Shown piece by piece: positions 22,926 through 32,385 of a stretch of 64,000 bases of DNA. The number at the start of each line of letters is the position of its first letter. The first letter of the stretch is position 1. A program made the position numbers and the translations under genes. This DNA comes from Oopsacas minuta (taxonomy: Eukaryota; Porifera; Hexactinellida; Lyssacinosida; Leucopsacidae), in NCBI GenBank assembly GCA_024704765.1, contig JAKMXF010000343.1, positions 845,151 to 909,150 of the forward strand, read 5' to 3'. The notes beneath the pieces are model-generated. The model searched no databases, was not told where the DNA came from, and saw only the letters and a list, made by a program, of their open reading frames with translations.

Positions 22926-24184
22926 TTTCAAAAGGATGCTAGAAATTTGGTTTCACCAACAGGTAAGGGTAATTTAAGTATTATTTACCAATTGTTACAT
23001 TTTCAAAATCTGTATCTATCCTAATAATCATATTTAATTACTTTATGAGAAAAATTTGGAAAAAATAGGACTCAGATGCCCGAGCAGCTAACCAAGTCTG
23101 TCAGCTGGACATTATTGCTTATGAAAACATAGGAAGGCTATGGATATTCATTGTTACTAATCATATTTATTGATTTTCCCAATTGTAAACTATATAGCAT
23201 ATCCACAAAATTCTCTCTAACGGTCGGTAACGAAGTACTCTCAACCAATTTATGAGAGTAGCTTGCCTTGACAAAACTGTTTACGTTCATCAATTATCTT
23301 TCTACATATCAAATTATGAGAATTTTTCATTAAATAATGGAATATCAGGTTAAATGTAGAAAAAATAGGTCAAATCGGGATATTATAACTACTGACGGTA
23401 CTAGAGTCGGGATAATGTAACAAAATAGGGAGAATCTCGACAAAGTCTGCTGGATTGGGTGCTATGCTCTTATAACTTATTCAGTATTCAAATTCACAAG
23501 AGAATTATACAAGCAGGCTTTCATGCAGAAAATCGAGTAAGCTAGATAGCAACGTTGAACACTGACTAGGGATCCCTAGTCAGTGTGGAATTGACCATAC
23601 CCATAGATTAGTAGAAGGATAAATTATATTACGTTAAAATTAGAATACACCGTCTCAAATCCGAACAACACTGTCACAATTGTAATATTGCATGGGGAAT
23701 AGCAATTGCATAAACCAATACTATATGATATTTTCTCCAATATTCCGATTCCTCGCATCCTTCGTATATCCCGTCGTGTAGGAATCGAATTATCAAGTCA
23801 AAAATATATGCAATACAGAAAAATTAGAAGTGGACTATTCCCCATTTAATTTAGAGATAAATCGAGATAAGAAGTGGAGATGATATACAATAGTCGCGAA
23901 GTAGTCAGACTGTAGAGTAAATTAGGTTCTAAAATACGTACGGTGAATGTATAATTCAATATGTAGCAACCAATCAAACAGATACATAATGTTCGAGTGT
24001 GAATTGAGAAAAGACAAGTTCTGCAAAAGTAGGTGTGTCAAAATGTGAAGGTTGTTTGTTGGGACAATGAAGTCAATGTCTCAGGCAAAGCACATAAGTG
24101 CTCTATTAAAAGCGCTTAGAAGTCAAAAGAGGCACTTTGTTCTACTAATTCAAGCTATCCCAGTGCTCTAAGAAAAAGAAATAC
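22926..24184. other. intergenic with a perfect 28-bp palindrome
   Basis: No genes recognised. The palindrome is at 23559-23586. Confidence 0.45.
23559..23586. repeat. perfect 28-bp palindrome
   Basis: Each half is ACACTGACTAGGGA on its own strand; the two halves are adjacent with no loop, centred on GGGATCCC. No similar sequence was noticed elsewhere in the window. Confidence 0.95.
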
Positions 24185-24242
24185 CTGGGTAGATGTATTA
24201 TCTGTTGCTTCGTAAATTATCTCTGGCTCAGCTCGAGTACTT
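24185..24242 (-). CDS. candidate host exon b (possible MFAP1-like gene)
   Basis: A 58-nt block preceded by a pyrimidine-rich acceptor (tttttcttttag) and ending ACCCAG before gtattt. It encodes STRAEPEIIYEATDNTSTQ, completing a split Arg codon from exon a. If the gtattt donor is not used, translation runs a few residues to a TAG near 24159, so this may be the last exon. The segment AEPEII vaguely recalls the 'VEPEVV' region of MFAP1, a spliceosome-associated protein; this is weak. Alternative: chance open segment, but splice signals and phase agree with the two other exons. Confidence 0.4.
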
Positions 24243-24300
24243 CTAAAAGAAAAATATGCATGAAACAAAACATACGTGGTAGTAACAAAAGACAGCCTAC

Positions 24301-24350
24301 CTGGAAATTACTGAAGAATCACAAATATTGCTGCGGATATCATCTTCATA
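24301..24350 (-). CDS. candidate host exon a
   Basis: A 50-nt block between an acceptor (caaatttccag) and a donor (CCAG|gtaggc), encoding YEDDIRSNICDSSVIS plus two bases of a codon finished in exon b. The intervening intron is 58 nt, a common size for compact introns. It starts in phase 0, compatible with exon c at 32307-32385 ending in phase 0, although almost 8 kb lies between them. Confidence 0.4.
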
Positions 24351-25358
24351 CTGGAAATTTGAAAAATCCTACATGAGAAATCTTGAGTTATGCAATGAAG
24401 AACAATGTTTGATAACTATTATCAATTCATGACAAATTAAAAGTTGTAGACTCAAAGTTAAATAATAAAATCGTAAAATCGAAAACAAAATAATTTTAGC
24501 AGGAGGATAATTCGGAAAAGCTTTTGATAACAAATATGAAGAACATAAGTTTGTGTATCTAAATATAGAAGAGATTGACCTATGTAGGGCAGTCTTGAAA
24601 AGGCAAAAATATGAGCAGTTAATTTTATATTTTTACCGTATATACTCGATGACTACTGTGTTGAATATTTAATCAAATGTGTTAGATATTTCGCAGGATT
24701 GGTTCTCCCCCTTGCTATTCGATTTGACACCTATTGTCACTTTTTGACTGTCAAACTTATGTCTGTACTCTTGTAAAAGTATGAAAAAAGGACAATAAAT
24801 TTAGATCATTTGAAAGAGAATAATGTGAATTTCATAGTGCCTACGATGAATAAAGCCAATTTAAACAAAAGGAATTAATGGACTAAGCTGTCTGCACAGA
24901 TTGTAAATTTAGATATTTGCTAGCTACGCTCACAGTAATATTTCGAATTTTATACAATAATTTGTATTTGTATAATCTTGGATTTACCAATTATTGAATA
25001 TTTTGCTGCGTCATCACCATTCCACAATGAATATGTAATCATTATGGTTGGCAATGTGTCTGTCTAAACAGTACTACACTTAGTCAACTGAAACTCTGCA
25101 AGAACCATTCAATCTCATAGAAAAACGAATTATGAGCACCCCAGTATTCAGTAACGTAATTTTTGTGCGTGTGTGCAAACACCAGAATTAAAGGACAGCG
25201 TTTCAAAGAGCGGCGCTCCGATTTTGAGGGGCGGGACCAGGAGCGTGCGGCAATTATGATTCAGGAGCGAGGGATTTTGATACGATATCCTTGAAGTTCA
25301 TTGCGTAATGTACAAAATTACCATAGATGAGCACATTCACGTTGTACGGGAAGTTGGG
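24351..25358. other. intron or intergenic, nothing recognised
   Basis: A patch richer in GC at about 25190-25270 contains repeated 'aggagcg' but no coding similarity. Confidence 0.4.
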
Positions 25359-25360
25359 TA

Positions 25361-25858
25361 CAGTGGAAGCCACTTGATCGGGACTCGGATAATCGGGATA
25401 TCCGCTTAAACGGGACAATGATTTGGGAACAGATTTTTACATAGAAAAATAACCGGATAATTGGGACATCAAATCGGTTAATCGGGATTTTTAATCCCGA
25501 TTAACCAAATATGAACATTATATTCGCTTAATTGGGATTCCATCCCAATTGAACGATTGCATATTTATTCAAAATCATTGTAATATGGTTTGTTATTAAA
25601 ACTAGGAATATTAATATTCTAAACCATAACAATACAACATCGATGCAAATGCAATACAAAAACTAAGATTATCAACTTTGCTCACTCCCTATACAACCAG
25701 GATTTAGTAGTAGTGTAATAAGATATGTCTGGTTATGTTCTGAGCCGTGAAAACTAGTTTTGAATACTTAAATATATTCTAATCGGTTAATTGGGACAAT
25801 CGATTAATCGGGACAAAACATTGACTCCTGAGCTGTCCCTATTAAACGGTTTCCACTG
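25361..25858. mobile_element. nonautonomous Tigger/pogo-type MITE
   Basis: 498 bp. Ends CAGTGGAAGCCACTTGATCG and its imperfect complement (...ACGGTTTCCACTG), flanked by TA at 25359-25360 and 25859-25860. The interior is rich in 'atcgggat/taatcggga' motifs on both sides, a common feature of pogo-related subterminal repeats. No coding sequence. Confidence 0.85.
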
Positions 25859-25860
25859 TA

Positions 25861-27763
25861 CTTACCACAAAATGCCTATTCTGATTTGATAATAATTTTC
25901 ATGAATATCGAGTCATAATTGTATATTAATAAAAATGTGTCATCCTTGCCCTCTACTCTAACTCGAGAAACAAATAACTTTTGTATTGCAATTTTCAAAA
26001 TTTAGTATAAAAGTAACTATAGATCATTTCTCATAATCACTTATACATAGATGAAAAGTATAATATTCAATGTTTGATTTGTATAGTTTAATAAATAAAT
26101 GCTTACTAAACACATATTTTGATAGATTCATGAAATTATTTAGCATAGAATAGTTTCAACATTTGTTGCTCCACAACTATGTAATACATTTATTAGGCGA
26201 AACTACTTAGCAGTATCGGATAACGTATCCTTACTCTAAAATCGATAAGTCACTGTTAGGCCTTACGTATGGTAGGCTGTTTATAATTCCTCATATAATA
26301 TCTTATCCAACTATATAATACACAAGAGGGCCGCTGGGGCAGGTAGGTCAGGTGCGGCGCTCGCCTCACTAAGAAGTATCAATTCCATTGATACAGATGA
26401 TGAAATCTGAGAATTAAGTACCGAACATTACTCCAAGCTAAAGCTAGAATTTTTAGTTTCAACGACGCTGCACTATGAATTTGCTTGTCTCGGGGAATCC
26501 CTAGAAATATAAAATGTAACTAGCAAAAGAATAATACAAGTTTGAGTAGCGGTTAGTTAACATGTTTAATATTGTCGCCAGTGGAGTGTGGTCTAAAAGG
26601 GTGGGTCCATATTAGGAAAACTTTTCCTAAGAAACACTGCTAAAAACAGCCTCAAAAGAAATAGCCATCAATTGAACCCCTTGATCGGCTCAAAAGATTC
26701 ACTTGTTTTCGGAACGACAAGGTATCCTCATCTGGGTTTTTGGAAATTGTCATTTCAATTATTGCTATGATTTGCAATTTTTCAAATTTTTACCTTAGAG
26801 CTTCAGGAATTGATATTTACCTTCATATACTCATTCAATGATAATTCTTGCGTCAAGTATGCGTTAACTGCTACATTTCTGAATTTTTCCACAAGTGATT
26901 GGTCCAACGGTATTCAACTATTGGGGATTTTAAAGTCAGCACAAACATAAATCGTCCTAATTCTTCTAACCAGCTATATCTCGAAATCACAGCTTCTAAT
27001 TGTTGCAATTCCAATATTTTAAATTATATCACATATAAAGTTCCAGATTTATGATTCATTTTCGGTAATTGCATTAAGCTAAAAGTATTTCTATGAGTAT
27101 CTTTTAACTAATAAAATTCATGTTGCGTAATACATAATGAATTGATAATGATAACACTATACAGTTGAACTTGGATATATATACTTCGGTTAATACGTAT
27201 AATTTACTAATTCCCAACGGGTACGTCTTATCCGGGTTCCAAAGTAATATTGAAGATTCACCAAAGGAATTTCAATATCAGTGAAATATTTATTAAAGTG
27301 ATGTACTCATTCATTAATTCAATGTAAATAATAAGATTTCATGAAATGAAAATGTATAGGTACTCTTCCATAATTTCAAATTCATTGAAGAGAATAATAA
27401 ACGTGTAAATAGGAAACTAAATAACTTATCAGTATCATACAGTGGAATAAATAAGATGATAAACCATTATCTTAGATACAAACTAAAAAATATCATAAGA
27501 TAGCAATATTGATATATTCAAGCAACCTAGGTAAGTCACTTAAGATATTAAATCTTAGTGAGTAACATAATTAGTGAATAACACTTAAGTTCGAAATTAA
27601 TACTTAAATATTAAATCGAAATTAACCTCTGAGTGAATACGGCGGATCTAGATAGAATATTTTTCATTTTATGGATATGATAGAGGTACCAATTTTCGAA
27701 AAAGAATAGTTAAAAGATAAGCTAAGAAAATTGGAACATGTCAAAAATAGTTCGGACATGCCC
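25861..27763. other. intergenic or intronic, with an old duplicated block
   Basis: The piece 26080-26290 resembles 36340-36560: both have 'aataaat-cttac', 'catatt-tg', 'tttgttgctc-acaa-atg', and end 'actgttaggcct'. A Tigger-like terminus may start at 27162 (tacagttgaacttgg). No gene recognised. Confidence 0.45.
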
Positions 27764-27989
27764 TATACACGATTCGCTAAGCAAAGAATTGCCAACTTAA
27801 TATCAGGCCATTGATTACACTGGTCAACACGTAATTTGGTGCCTTTGGAGTTTGACTTTTTAGGTATATTTTGTACGTATATGAGAAATATTGCCCTCAG
27901 TTTTGATCAATCAGCTCATATTTTTGAAATATATCCGCGATTGACTTAAACTAATTAATTACTATAATATATACACATACGAATATATA

Positions 27990-29361
27990 CAGTGCGTTCG
28001 GAAATTATTGGCAGTAAATACTATTTTCATTATCCTTTATAAATATTCAAAACAACCTTATTTACGACGTCTAAGTTATAGCAACATATAATATACTCGA
28101 AATATAATGTATAGATCCACTGACATTCTAATTTTCTGCCTTATCTATCCCAAATGATCTTTGACATTAAATATGTGCTTATTATTTTTGTTCACACATT
28201 TTAGACCCATATTTTCCGACTTTCACTAACAATATTTTTCCGCAATTTTGGTATGAAGGCTCAGGAAAAGAATAGAATCAGGATAAAGGAACTCTTTGAT
28301 GCTGGGATAACAAAAGCGACTGAAATATCGAGACGACTAGCTATACCAGAGCGGACAGTATATCGTGTTTTGAAGTCTATTTCTGACAAAAAGAGCTTGA
28401 CTCATAAGAAAGGAGCAGGTCGACCTCAAATATTGCACAAGTCTGATAGGAATAGGATTATGGCACTCGTTCAACACAATCCAAGGATCACTCTGAATGA
28501 ATGTCGAGCAAAATTGAGTACTCCAGTTGCCAAAAGCACACTATCAGAGGAAATGAAGAGGAGAGGCTTACAATATCGCCAGGCAGTAAGAATTCCAGCC
28601 TTGTCACAACTCCATATTACTAAACGAATGGAATGGTGTAAACGAATGAGGGGTCAGAACTGGTCTAAAGTGTTCTTTACTGATGAATGCTCCATATGGA
28701 TGAATTCAGGCAAGATACATGTATGGACAAAGAAAGGACAGCCCATTAACCTGCCAACTTTCAAACATCCATCGAAGCTCCATATTTGGGGTGGTATTTC
28801 GGTAATGGGCAAAACAAACCTCAAAGTTTTCACCGAAAACTTCAACCAGGAACGATACAAAACAGTTCTAAATGAGTGTCTTATACAAGAAGCTAATGCT
28901 TTATACGGAAATAAATGGGTATTGCAGGAAGATAACAGTCCTATACATACAGGAAATGCAGCAAAGGCTTGGAAACAGGAATTTGTCCCACATCAGATCG
29001 ACTGGCCCTCCAATAGCCCCGATCTGAACCCAATTGAAAATCTTTGGGCTGTACTAAAGAAGAGACTCCTCAAAAAGAGATTTACTAGCTCAAATGAGTT
29101 GAAAGAAGCTATTTTGGAGATATGGAACACATTTGACCCTGAATTTTTAAAGCCATTTTGTCTATCAATGGACAAAAGAATTCGGTTATGCATCAAAGGT
29201 GGAGGTAAGAAGATAAATTATTAGCTATATGTTAGTTACTCATGTATATTCTATTTGAGAGAGTACCGAATTATTAGAAATCATATGATTTTGATCATTC
29301 TTAACATAGATATTGCATGGAACCAAATCAAATTCACTGCCAATAATTTCCGAACGCACTG
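27990..29361 (+). mobile_element. complete Tc1-like transposon, structurally intact
   Basis: 1372 bp with inverted repeats of at least 26 bp that are identical at both ends (CAGTGCGTTCGGAAATTATT then GGCAGT), flanked by TA at 27988-27989 and 29362-29363. It contains one uninterrupted transposase gene. It is a different subfamily from the Tc1 at 10236. Confidence 0.98.
28253..29224 (+). CDS. Tc1-like transposase, intact (DD34E)
   Basis: 323 residues in a single frame, the normal size of Tc1-family transposases, which excise and reinsert the element at TA sites. The N-terminal part has two helix-turn-helix regions (about residues 5-50 and 65-110) separated by the GRPR-like KKGAGRPQI. The catalytic domain has VFFTDECSIWMN (first Asp), LQEDNSPIHTG (second Asp) and NSPDLNPIENLW (Glu), with 34 residues between the second Asp and the Glu. 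The tail is lysine-rich (GGGKKINY). The ATG at 28253 follows a stop-containing leader and gives the family's usual N terminus. No stop, shift or missing catalytic residue was seen. It is the only intact transposase in the window and may be active. Confidence 0.97.
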   Translation: MKAQEKNRIRIKELFDAGITKATEISRRLAIPERTVYRVLKSISDKKSLTHKKGAGRPQILHKSDRNRIMALVQHNPRITLNECRAKLSTPVAKSTLSEEMKRRGLQYRQAVRIPALSQLHITKRMEWCKRMRGQNWSKVFFTDECSIWMNSGKIHVWTKKGQPINLPTFKHPSKLHIWGGISVMGKTNLKVFTENFNQERYKTVLNECLIQEANALYGNKWVLQEDNSPIHTGNAAKAWKQEFVPHQIDWPSNSPDLNPIENLWAVLKKRLLKKRFTSSNELKEAILEIWNTFDPEFLKPFCLSMDKRIRLCIKGGGKKINY

Positions 29362-29445
29362 TACGTTAAGAATTTTTACCATTGGCATAAACGTTATCAA
29401 AAGAGTAATAATGTATACAGAAAATTCCATGAAGAGTAGAAACAA

Positions 29446-30992
29446 TCAATCAACGTCTAAAAAGCGCCTTTTCCGGGATACCCTTGAGTGAGATTTGCCT
29501 GGACAATCTCGCTGAAGACTCCATGAGTAATCCCCCATCATGTGAATATCCCACCTTCCCTGGTACCTTTCTTGCATTACCCTGCTGTCTTGATGGATCC
29601 TTTCTCCTTGTTCTTCACTTAGGTCACCAAAGTTTTCAGAGAAATGATCTAAATGGTTATGGAGGTAATGAACCTTGATGCTCATCTTACAGCCAAGATT
29701 ATTGAATTTCGAGAGCATGTTGCCTACTAATTCAGCATAATTTTCTGCTTTGTAGTTGCTCAAAAAATTTTGTGTAACTAATACAAATGTGGACCAAGCT
29801 CCAGATTCAGTGTCATTCATGGAAGTAATAAAACATGTGCCTTTAATGAGCTTTCTGATCTTGGGGCCATCAAATATTTTAGCTTTGAGCTTTTCGGTGC
29901 TAAGTTCAGGAAATGAACTGCATTGATAAGGGAAGCAGGACCATCTTTATTCAGAGCTTTAACGAATTGTTTCATGAGGCCAAGTTTGTTATGCAGTGGT
30001 GGAAGAATGATCTTTTCCCTGTTTGTAATCAGAGGTTTGTTAATTATGTTCATTTCTCCCACTACAATATTCTTCCCAAGGGCCAATCTTTTCTCGTCCA
30101 GTGGTCAGTTCTTGCTCGACTATCCCAAAGACAAAGGAAGCATGGATATTTTGTGTAGTCACAATGCTGCCAAGGAGGAAATTAACCATCTTTAAGTCAA
30201 CACAAATTACCCGTTGATGACCTGGATATTTCAGTTTCTCCAAAACCAGTTTGATTGACTCATACTCCTCCTTCATACTGATTGAGTGACCAATTGGAAT
30301 GGACGCATATTTGTTCCCATTATGGAGCAAAACACATTTCAAACTCCTAGTAGAACTGTCTGATAAAAAGGCGCCATTCATTTGGCCTGTATTCTGGTAC
30401 CCCCATTTCTCCTAAAAGACTGCTCTCTGTTACGATAATATGTAATCTTGGTTCCAGGATGAAGTAAATTTTTGTTATTCAACCTGGATGCCAGTACTTC
30501 AGAGGATCCTTTCAAGAGGTCGAGATCCCTGATCAGATCATTCAGCTTCATGAAGAATGTCTGAATCATTTACATGAAGGTTCGAAGCAGGAATGGGCAC
30601 CTGATCTGAGTGTGGAACAGGTCGTCTCGCTGACTCTGGGTCAGGATATGTCCAATTACTCTTATTCTTACAATTGATGCCCTTGAAGTTGACAATACAG
30701 GAGTAACAATCATCATAATGGGTTTTGGCTCCCTCCAAACCATTGGTATACCGAACTTCAGACTTCTCCTCTTACAAACTGTCCATTGCAGCAGATGCTC
30801 CGTACAAGCTTTACATACTATGGGCTGTGCCCATAATTTATCTTGTTCTCCAAGCCTGACTCCAAAATAAGAAAGATATGCCTTTTTAACAAAGTCAGAA
30901 ATAGGTTTTCGCTGTTTTCTTATAGTATGGCTACCAAAAATATAGCAGAATACATTTGGGTTATTCAAGCAACTTCTTCGTGACGAAGCCAT
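29446..30992 (-). pseudogene. unclassified dispersed animal repeat protein, copy 2
   Basis: Starts at the ATG at 30990-30992 (MASSRRSCLNNPNVFCYIFG). Same order as the copy at 18274-19989: YFGVRLGEQDKLWAQPIVCK with C-x-x-C; FGIPMVWREPK then HYDDCYSC; ASRLNNKNLLHPGTKITYYR; LLHNGNKYASIPIGHSISMK; PPLHNKLGLMKQFVKALNKD; CKMSIKVHYLHNHLDHFSEN, and MQERYQGRWDIHMMGDYSWS. About five frame changes break it. The first Cys pair has one Cys changed (CYIFG instead of CSICG). It lies between the terminal repeats at 27764 and 32058. The function is unknown; transposase is inferred from its copy number and flanking repeats. Confidence 0.7.
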
Positions 30993-31004
30993 GTAATACA
31001 ACAA

Positions 31005-32010
31005 TAACTACTTAGTATTTGAAATGGAATCAATATTATATGATAACAATTATATCCAAAAATTAGGCCTGCATGATATCGTTCTAGAATAAAAGAAAGA
31101 TGCAATATTTCAAGACTTAAGTTAGGCACAAAATAGATTTGATTTACTAAAGAAACATGATTGAATTAGGATAATATCCCTAATTACGCCCACATTAATG
31201 GCGAATCAGTATTTAAGGAAATATATCCAAACTCAAAAACAAGAGCTGATGGAGGAAATCCAATGGCAGTATTGAAGTCAGCAAATCAAGTATACTCTAA
31301 AAATAGGGCTAAATTCTGAGGCACCAAAAATGTGTTTCATTTCTGTTGGGCTGTGTTATATTCTCTATGATCATGAAGAATTGAAATTATTAGTATAAAT
31401 TCTACCATAAATAGGTTTACATATAAGGTGAAGACTTCTAGAATACTTTGGAACCTGCATTTCAGGTTATGTTACCCACAATGACGAAATCAAAGTTTTC
31501 ATGTGCTAAATTTTGAAATCCTGAAAATATTCCTCAGCATCAAAATATCTTCTACTGATTTTATGTTAGTTTAAGTAACCAAAAGATGATCTTCATTTTC
31601 ATAAACACTCGTTAAATATTCATATTCAATGATATTCACTCTGAAAACAACGTTAAAAAGTCAACCCTAGAAAATAGAAGAAATTCGATATAAACATGTA
31701 CGGATTACCAACTATGTGATAATTGTTAACCATTTTATAAGTTTATTTAAGACAGTCTTTCTAATGTGTTTGTGCCAAGTTAACATGAATCACGTTACAT
31801 TTCATGAGATGTGGTTTTTCGACAATATTGGTATTTATAAGTAAATCATTACCATAATTGAAGGTGAATTTGATTGCTTCATTGTCGTTAAATAACCTGA
31901 AGAGCCGGTTCAAAAATATTCTAGATGTCTCCGTTGTATGTGGAATCCTATTCATAGTAGAATTTGTAATAATAACTGCAATTCTTCGTGATCAAAGAGA
32001 ATATAATCAA
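31005..32010. other. interior of the 4.3-kb element, noncoding
   Basis: AT-rich, no recognised coding; lies between the repeat-protein gene and the right terminal repeat. Confidence 0.4.
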
Positions 32011-32306
32011 TGGCCTGGATATTAAGTTGGAAATTCTTTGCTTAGCGAATCGTGTATACAGTAGGCCAGGGTTCGGATTTATGGTTGAAGGCATGCTTGT
32101 TAAATATTATGTAATACATAAATCTGGATAAAATGCATAGATTCTGTAATATAGGTGATACAATTTAACTAGTCGGACTGACGACATATCCTTTGCCTAT
32201 TAGTCTGAACCTATGTCATCGCTAAATAAACATAGTATACCATACGATTAATATGTGAGGGAAAAAGTTAAAGAAAAATATTGCATATGCAATATAAAAT
32301 ACTCAC

Positions 32307-32385
32307 GAATCTTTCATCTTGTTCATTAACAATTTCATTGTCATCCTCACTAATCTCTTGGTCCGAATCTGGGGCGTAAGCAGGT
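32307..32385 (-). CDS. candidate host exon c (acidic, possible MFAP1-like N-terminal region)
   Basis: 79 nt between a good acceptor (ttattattttag) and a near-consensus donor (GATTC|gtgagt). It encodes PAYAPDSDQEISEDDNEIVN then EQDERF, strongly acidic. The 'P-Y-A-P' followed by an acidic run is reminiscent of the 'RPDYAP...SDEE' segment of MFAP1, a nuclear spliceosomal protein. The match is short and low-complexity, so the identity is only a suggestion. It ends in phase 0 and can join exon a (24350-24301). The intron would then be about 7.96 kb and contain the MITE and the 4.3-kb element. Confidence 0.45.

Larger units (their letters stand above)
27764..32058 (-). mobile_element. 4.3-kb element with ~50-bp inverted terminal repeats, host of a nested Tc1
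   Basis: TATACACGATTCGCTAAGCA at 27764 recurs inverted ending at 32058. The similarity continues about 50 bp inward (ccaacttaatat-caggccattgatta) with one mismatch and one gap. The flanks support only a TA or TATA duplication. The interior has the repeat-protein pseudogene (29446-30992) and an intact Tc1. Subtracting the Tc1 leaves about 2.9 kb. The repeat protein is therefore the best candidate for this element's own transposase. Confidence 0.65.

Noticed and set aside
24159-24184. 17-nt intron between exon b and a downstream terminal exon
   Set aside because: This is too short for a normal spliceosomal intron; reading straight through gives a stop within about 12 codons, so exon b is more simply terminal.
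28654-29196. minus-strand frames opposite the intact Tc1 transposase
   Set aside because: Antisense shadows of a conserved coding sequence.
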